Source of the DNA: an uncultured Methanomassiliicoccaceae archaeon
GTDB lineage: Archaea > Thermoplasmatota > Thermoplasmata > Methanomassiliicoccales > Methanomethylophilaceae
Length of the DNA: 9,763 bases
Direction of reading: 5' to 3'
Assembly (NCBI GenBank): GCA_905187815.1
Contig: CAJJJM010000026.1
Coordinates: 1-9,763, forward strand
How positions within the stretch are numbered: position 1 is the first letter of the stretch; every line of letters starts with the position of its first letter. A program made the position numbers and the translations under genes. Shown here piece after piece: positions 6,308 through 9,763 of the stretch. A model generated the notes under the pieces. It ran no database searches, had not been told where the DNA came from, and saw only the letters and a list, made by a program, of their open reading frames with translations.

Positions 6308-6314
6308 CGATTCA

Positions 6315-8828
6315 ATGGAACGTGATTCAAGGGACCCGCCGGACCACGTAGAGGTCCGCGGGGCGAGGGTGCACAACCTCAAGGGGGTTGACGTGGACGT
6401 GCCGCTCGGGAAGGTCGTCGCCATAGCCGGGGTGTCCGGATCCGGCAAATCATCGCTCGCTCTGGGAGTCCTGTACGCCGAGGGGTCGAGGAGGTATCTG
6501 GAGGCCCTGTCGACGTATACGCGCAGACGCATGACCCAGGCTGCCGAGGCGAGGATCGACAGCATCGACTACGTCCCCGCCGCCCTGGCGCTCCATCAGA
6601 GGCCTGCGGTCCCCGGGGTCAGGAGCACCTTCGGGACGATGTCCGAGCTGCTCAACCATCTGCGCCTCATGTTCTCGAGGCTCGGCAGCCATCGCTGCCC
6701 CAACGGGCATCTGCACCCGCCGTCCATGGATGTGGCTGCGGGGAGGCAGCTGACCTGCCCGGAATGCGGGGCGTCGTTCGAGGGGCCGAGCGCTGAGTCC
6801 CTGGCCTTCAACAGCGAGGGGGCCTGTCCAAGATGCTCCGGCACTGGCATGGTCAGGGAGGTCGATAGGTCGAAACTGGTCCCGGACTGGAACAGGACCC
6901 TCGCCGAAGGGGCGGTTGAGTCCTGGAACATGTTCGGGATCAACTGGATGTACCGCGTCGCGGAGGCCCTGGGCGTCCGCATCGACGTCCCATTCAAGGA
7001 CCTCACGGACGAGGAGCGCGACATCGTCTACGACGGCCCGGAGGTCGCGAGGATGGTGGCCATAGAGTCGTCCACCGGGAAGCTGTTCGACCTGAACTGC
7101 ACCTACCGCAACGCCGTGAGGGCTGTGGAGGAGGCGCTGTCGAAGGCGAACTCCGAGAAGGGGATCCAGAGGGTGGAGAGGTACCTCACCGTGAGGCCGT
7201 GCGAGGAATGCGGCGGCACGAGGCTCAACGCCCGGGCGCGCTCCACGCTGCTGCGCGGGATCAGCCTGGCAGATGCGACGGCGATGACCCTCGGCGATCT
7301 CGTGAGGTGGGTCTCCGATGTTCCGGGCGAGATGCCCGTTGAGATGCGCCAGATGGCCGAATCCATCTGCGGACAGTTCCTGGCTACCGCCCGCAGGCTG
7401 ACCGAGCTGGGTCTGGACTACCTGTCCCTGGACCGCGCAGGGTCCACCCTGTCCACAGGGGAGCGTCAGAGGGTCCAGCTGGCAAGGGCCCTCAGGAACC
7501 GCACCACAGGCGTCATGTACGTCCTGGACGAGCCATCCATCGGGCTCCACCCTTCCAATCTTGACGGGATGATGGGCATCGTGCGCGGTCTGGTCGACCA
7601 CGGCAACTCCGTCATCCTGGTCGACCACGACGTGAGGGCCCTAAGGATGTCCGACTGGATGATCGAGATGGGCCCCGGTGCTGGAAGCAGAGGCGGGGAG
7701 GTCGTATCCCAGGGGACGCTAGACGACGTCATGGGGAATCCCGCATCAGTCATCGCACCGTATCTGCGCGAGGACAGGCAGACGGCCGTCCGCAGGAGGG
7801 CCTTGGAGGACGAGGTGTTCTCCGAGGGACGGATCCGCATGGAGACTGGTGCCATCCACACCGTCCGTCCGCTGTCGGTCGAGATCCCCAGGGGGCGCAT
7901 GACCGTCGTCACCGGCGTGTCGGGTTCCGGGAAGACCACAATGGTACTGGAGAGCCTCGTCCCGGCCATCAGGGCATCTGTCGCCGGCTCACCGCTGCCG
8001 TCCCACGTCTCATCACTGGACGCCGGCTGGGTGGGGAGGGTATGCGTGATCGACGCTACCCCGATAGGCACGAACGTCAGGTCCACCGTCGCCACCTACA
8101 GCGGCGTGCTGGATGACATGAGGCGCATGTTCTCCAGGGGAGCTGCCGCGAAGGCCGCGGGGTACGGGGCGGGGGACTTCTCCTACAACACCGGGCGCCT
8201 GAGGTGTCCGGAGTGCGACGGCACCGGGCAGATCACGCTAGACGTGCAGTTCCTGCCGGATGTGGACATCGTCTGTCCCGCCTGCGGCGGTTCCAGGTTC
8301 TCCAAGGAGGCAGAGGCGTTCAGGCACACGCCGAAGGGATCGGAAGTCTCGTTCTCCCTTCCAGAGATACTGTCGATGACGGTGGACGAGGCGCTATCGG
8401 TGCTCGGAGGGACGAAGGTCTCGGACAGGCTGCGTACGCTCTCGGAGATGGGGCTCGGTTATCTGACCCTGGGCGAGTCAACCCCTGCCCTGTCGGGAGG
8501 CGAGGCCCAGAGGCTCAAGCTGGCCTCGGAGATCGGGAAGAGCCAGGACGGTACGGTATTCGTGTTCGACGAGCCCACGGTCGGTCTCCATCCGAGGGAT
8601 GTGGAGGTCCTCATAGGGGTCTTCCAGAGGCTCATGGACGACGGGGCCACGCTGGTGGTGATCGAGCACGATCTGGACCTGATCGCTAATGCGGACCACA
8701 TAATAGACATGGGACCCGGCGGAGGGGATTCCGGCGGGCGCATCGTGTCGAGCGGTACCGTGGAGCATGTATCCTCAGACCCTTCAAGCATCACAGGGAG
8801 GTATCTGAGGGGGTACTGGTCCCCCTAA
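6315..8828 (+). CDS. uvrA: Class II UvrA paralogue (UvrA2-like ABC ATPase)
   Basis: This is a damage-recognising DNA-binding ATPase of the UvrA family, 837 residues against about 940 for housekeeping UvrA. Both ABC modules are intact. Module 1 has Walker A G39-VSGSGKS, signature STGERQ (380-385) and Walker B with D405-E406. Module 2 has Walker A G534-VSGSGKT, signature LSGGEAQ (726-732) and Walker B with D752-E753. Cysteine pairs at 148/151 with 171/174, at 296/299, and at 631/634 with 654/657 match the UvrA zinc sites, the last being the DNA-contacting finger. After residue 128 the sequence passes almost directly into the first zinc finger, so most of the UvrB-binding domain is missing, as in class II UvrA (for example Deinococcus UvrA2). 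No uvrB or uvrC is near. Class II proteins are often linked to drug tolerance, and the divergent transporter fits that, but the role here is inference. Confidence 0.93.
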   Translation: MERDSRDPPDHVEVRGARVHNLKGVDVDVPLGKVVAIAGVSGSGKSSLALGVLYAEGSRRYLEALSTYTRRRMTQAAEARIDSIDYVPAALALHQRPAVPGVRSTFGTMSELLNHLRLMFSRLGSHRCPNGHLHPPSMDVAAGRQLTCPECGASFEGPSAESLAFNSEGACPRCSGTGMVREVDRSKLVPDWNRTLAEGAVESWNMFGINWMYRVAEALGVRIDVPFKDLTDEERDIVYDGPEVARMVAIESSTGKLFDLNCTYRNAVRAVEEALSKANSEKGIQRVERYLTVRPCEECGGTRLNARARSTLLRGISLADATAMTLGDLVRWVSDVPGEMPVEMRQMAESICGQFLATARRLTELGLDYLSLDRAGSTLSTGERQRVQLARALRNRTTGVMYVLDEPSIGLHPSNLDGMMGIVRGLVDHGNSVILVDHDVRALRMSDWMIEMGPGAGSRGGEVVSQGTLDDVMGNPASVIAPYLREDRQTAVRRRALEDEVFSEGRIRMETGAIHTVRPLSVEIPRGRMTVVTGVSGSGKTTMVLESLVPAIRASVAGSPLPSHVSSLDAGWVGRVCVIDATPIGTNVRSTVATYSGVLDDMRRMFSRGAAAKAAGYGAGDFSYNTGRLRCPECDGTGQITLDVQFLPDVDIVCPACGGSRFSKEAEAFRHTPKGSEVSFSLPEILSMTVDEALSVLGGTKVSDRLRTLSEMGLGYLTLGESTPALSGGEAQRLKLASEIGKSQDGTVFVFDEPTVGLHPRDVEVLIGVFQRLMDDGATLVVIEHDLDLIANADHIIDMGPGGGDSGGRIVSSGTVEHVSSDPSSITGRYLRGYWSP

Positions 8829-8833
8829 ATACT
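8826..8833 (+). promoter_or_regulatory. TATA-like box overlapping the uvrA stop codon
   Basis: TAAATACT begins with the TAA stop of the uvrA paralogue and lies 27 nt before the ATG at 8853. There is no good Shine-Dalgarno sequence in the gap. The downstream gene therefore probably has its own leaderless transcript. Confidence 0.5.
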
Positions 8834-8852
8834 CAGTAGCGGATTATCATCC

Positions 8853-9257
8853 ATGGCAAAACTCACACAGGATATTCTCGACCAGATGAAGAACCAGAAG
8901 GTCTACGCTCTCGCCACCGCGTCCAAGGACGGGGTCCCGAACGTGGTGCCCGTGGGCATGCTCATCCCCAAGGAGGACGGGACCATCTGGATCATCGACA
9001 ACTACTTCGGGAAGACGATCGCCAACATGGAGGAGAACCCCAAGGCGGCATTCTACGTGTGGAATCCCGAGTGCAAGGAGTCATGGCAGGTAAAGGGGAC
9101 CCTCAGCATCGAGGATTCCGGAGCGGACTACGAGGCGGCGGTCGCATTCGCCCACTCCATCAAGGAGATCTTCCCTGCGAAGCACCTGGTCAAGATGACG
9201 GTGGACGAGGTCTACTACGTCACTCCCGGCGACCACGCCGGCAAGAAGATCGAGTGA
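8853..9257 (+). CDS. Pyridoxamine 5'-phosphate oxidase-family flavin-binding protein
   Basis: This is a 134-residue single-domain protein of the FMN-binding split-barrel fold, of the small kind common in methanogens and other anaerobes. The opening reads as a helix followed by the first strands, VYALATASKDGVPNVVPVG (about residues 17-35). Next comes WIIDNYFGKTIANMEENPKA (about 49-68), the typical region around the flavin phosphate, and a closing segment VDEVYYVTPG. Members bind FMN or F420-type flavins. True pyridoxamine-phosphate oxidase activity is unlikely at this size, and the substrate is unknown. The ATG at 8853 lies 27 nt after a TATA-like box, suggesting independent leaderless expression even though the gene is only 24 bp from uvrA. 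It ends in TGA and is followed by a GC-rich hairpin. Confidence 0.88.
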   Translation: MAKLTQDILDQMKNQKVYALATASKDGVPNVVPVGMLIPKEDGTIWIIDNYFGKTIANMEENPKAAFYVWNPECKESWQVKGTLSIEDSGADYEAAVAFAHSIKEIFPAKHLVKMTVDEVYYVTPGDHAGKKIE

Positions 9258-9272
9258 TTCCAAAACTCAAAG

Positions 9273-9314
9273 GCCGAGGGGGTCACCCCCCCCGGTTATT
9301 CTTATAAACGTTTT
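9273..9314 (+). terminator. GC-rich hairpin between converging genes
   Basis: GGGGG (9278-9282), a TCA loop and CCCCC (9286-9290) form a hairpin, extended by CCG/CGG outside it. T-rich sequence follows on the plus strand (TTATTCTTAT, then TTTT at 9311-9314). On the minus strand the hairpin is followed by TTTGAGTTTT. It lies between two converging genes and may serve both directions. Confidence 0.45.
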
Positions 9315-9326
9315 CAGTCCCGGCGG

Positions 9327-9497
9327 TTATTCATCATCGCCGGGTTTAATCATCTGGGAGGCGGCGCCCATGATCGCCGCGACGGGGATGATGATGAGGC
9401 TGATCGGGTTGCCCTCGGAGAGGGACCAGAATATCAGCGAGACCAGCACGCCCACGATGAGTCCGAGGATCAGGCCCTGCTTCACGGCCGGCTGCAT
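9327..9497 (-). CDS. Small two-helix membrane protein, 56 aa
   Basis: This is a short ORF of 56 codons ending in TAA. It begins MQPAVKQGLILGLIVGVLVS and ends SQMIKPGDDE. Residues 8-26 and about 32-50 are hydrophobic, Gly/Ile/Leu/Val-rich and long enough to span a membrane. They are joined by a short turn (SLSEGNP), and the tail is acidic. It begins 1 nt after the stop codon of the probable adenylosuccinate lyase gene, so it is almost certainly in the same transcript. GGAAGG at the end of that gene, 11-16 nt upstream, may serve as ribosome binding site. I do not recognise a family. The paired helices, clean coding pattern and tight spacing make it a likely real gene. Confidence 0.7.
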   Translation of the reverse strand: MQPAVKQGLILGLIVGVLVSLIFWSLSEGNPISLIIIPVAAIMGAASQMIKPGDDE

Positions 9498-9498
9498 C

Positions 9499-9763
9499 TC
9501 ACTCGACCTTCCTTCCGACGGTGGACTCGGCGGCCTCGACCATCTTGTCCACGATCTCCCTGGCGCCGCCCACGTAGTTGGCCGCGTCCATGGTGTCGAT
9601 GATCTCCTGCTCCGTGAGGATGCCCTTCAGGTCCTCCCTCTCCAGGAGAACGTCCCTGAGGTGCCTGTTCTCGTCCTCGGCGACCATGGCGGAGCTGCGG
9701 ATGATCTTATCGGTTTTGAAGTACTCCAAGATATCCGATGCCTTGAGGGTGTCATTTTGATGG
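9499..9763 (-). CDS. purB: Probable adenylosuccinate lyase, C-terminal part
   Basis: The frame is open from the window's right edge to TGA at 9499-9501, giving the last 87 residues of a larger protein. The stretch IIRSSAMVAEDENRHLRDVL, followed by LTEQEIIDTMDAANYVGGAREIVDKMV, matches the helical C-terminal domain of adenylosuccinate lyases, where a helix with bulky acidic residues precedes a Leu-x-x-x-Leu motif and a closing D-x-x-x-Y-x-G segment. That enzyme acts twice in purine synthesis, releasing fumarate from SAICAR and from adenylosuccinate. The catalytic regions lie outside the window, so a relative in the same fumarase/aspartase superfamily cannot be ruled out. There is no sign of truncation other than the window edge. 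The gene is followed 1 nt later by the small membrane protein. Confidence 0.6.
   Translation of the reverse strand, partial: HQNDTLKASDILEYFKTDKIIRSSAMVAEDENRHLRDVLLEREDLKGILTEQEIIDTMDAANYVGGAREIVDKMVEAAESTVGRKVE

Noticed and set aside
6450..7628. Minus-strand ORF of 392 codons inside the uvrA paralogue
   Set aside because: It is a reverse-strand shadow of a gene with clear Walker and signature motifs. Its composition is low in structure-forming patterns.
9300..9308. TTATAA-containing sequence resembling a TATA box
   Set aside because: It lies between two converging genes and no plausible gene follows it on either strand. It is better explained as the T-rich part of a terminator.

Overview
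The window looks like archaeal chromosome, most likely from an anaerobic, methanogen-type lineage. Methanomassiliicoccales or relatives is my best guess, held with moderate confidence. Three things support this. (1) Several genes start about 27-30 nt downstream of a TATA-like box with no Shine-Dalgarno sequence, the pattern of leaderless archaeal mRNAs. (2) There is a rubredoxin-type protein with a dicluster ferredoxin, typical of strict anaerobes. (3) None of the nine well-supported genes ends in TAG, which would fit a lineage that uses TAG for pyrrolysine, although nine genes is a small sample.

Left part, about 1-2285: a visibly more AT-rich accessory region. It holds one unrecognised 479-residue protein (389-1828, minus), a possible 57-codon ORF just beyond its stop codon (215-388), and a small degraded gene (1988-2238, minus) that reads as one protein only if at least two single-base losses are repaired. 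Hairpin-plus-T-run terminators on the minus strand lie at both ends (77-105 and 2245-2284).

Middle part, about 2310-6175: four GC-rich minus-strand genes of conventional type. These are a major facilitator transporter (2310-3503), a two-[4Fe-4S] ferredoxin-like protein (3765-4262), a protein with rubredoxin-like domains at both ends (4264-4923), and a second major facilitator transporter (4970-6175). The rubredoxin-like and ferredoxin genes are one nucleotide apart and form an operon with its own TATA box, probably for electron transfer or oxidative-stress defence.

Right part, about 6176-9763: a short divergent promoter region separates the second transporter from a plus-strand uvrA paralogue (6315-8828). 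This UvrA lacks most of the UvrB-binding domain (class II, UvrA2-like) and has no uvrB or uvrC beside it. A 20-bp near-palindrome sits directly before its ribosome binding site. A flavin-binding split-barrel protein (8853-9257) follows, with its own TATA box overlapping the uvrA stop codon. Converging from the right edge are a 56-residue, two-helix membrane protein (9327-9497) and the C-terminal end of a probable adenylosuccinate lyase (9499 to the window end).

I found no CRISPR array, tRNA, rRNA, insertion sequence or clearly new multi-gene system. The points most worth a second look are the transporter/UvrA2 divergent region with its palindrome, and the orphan gene cluster at the left.
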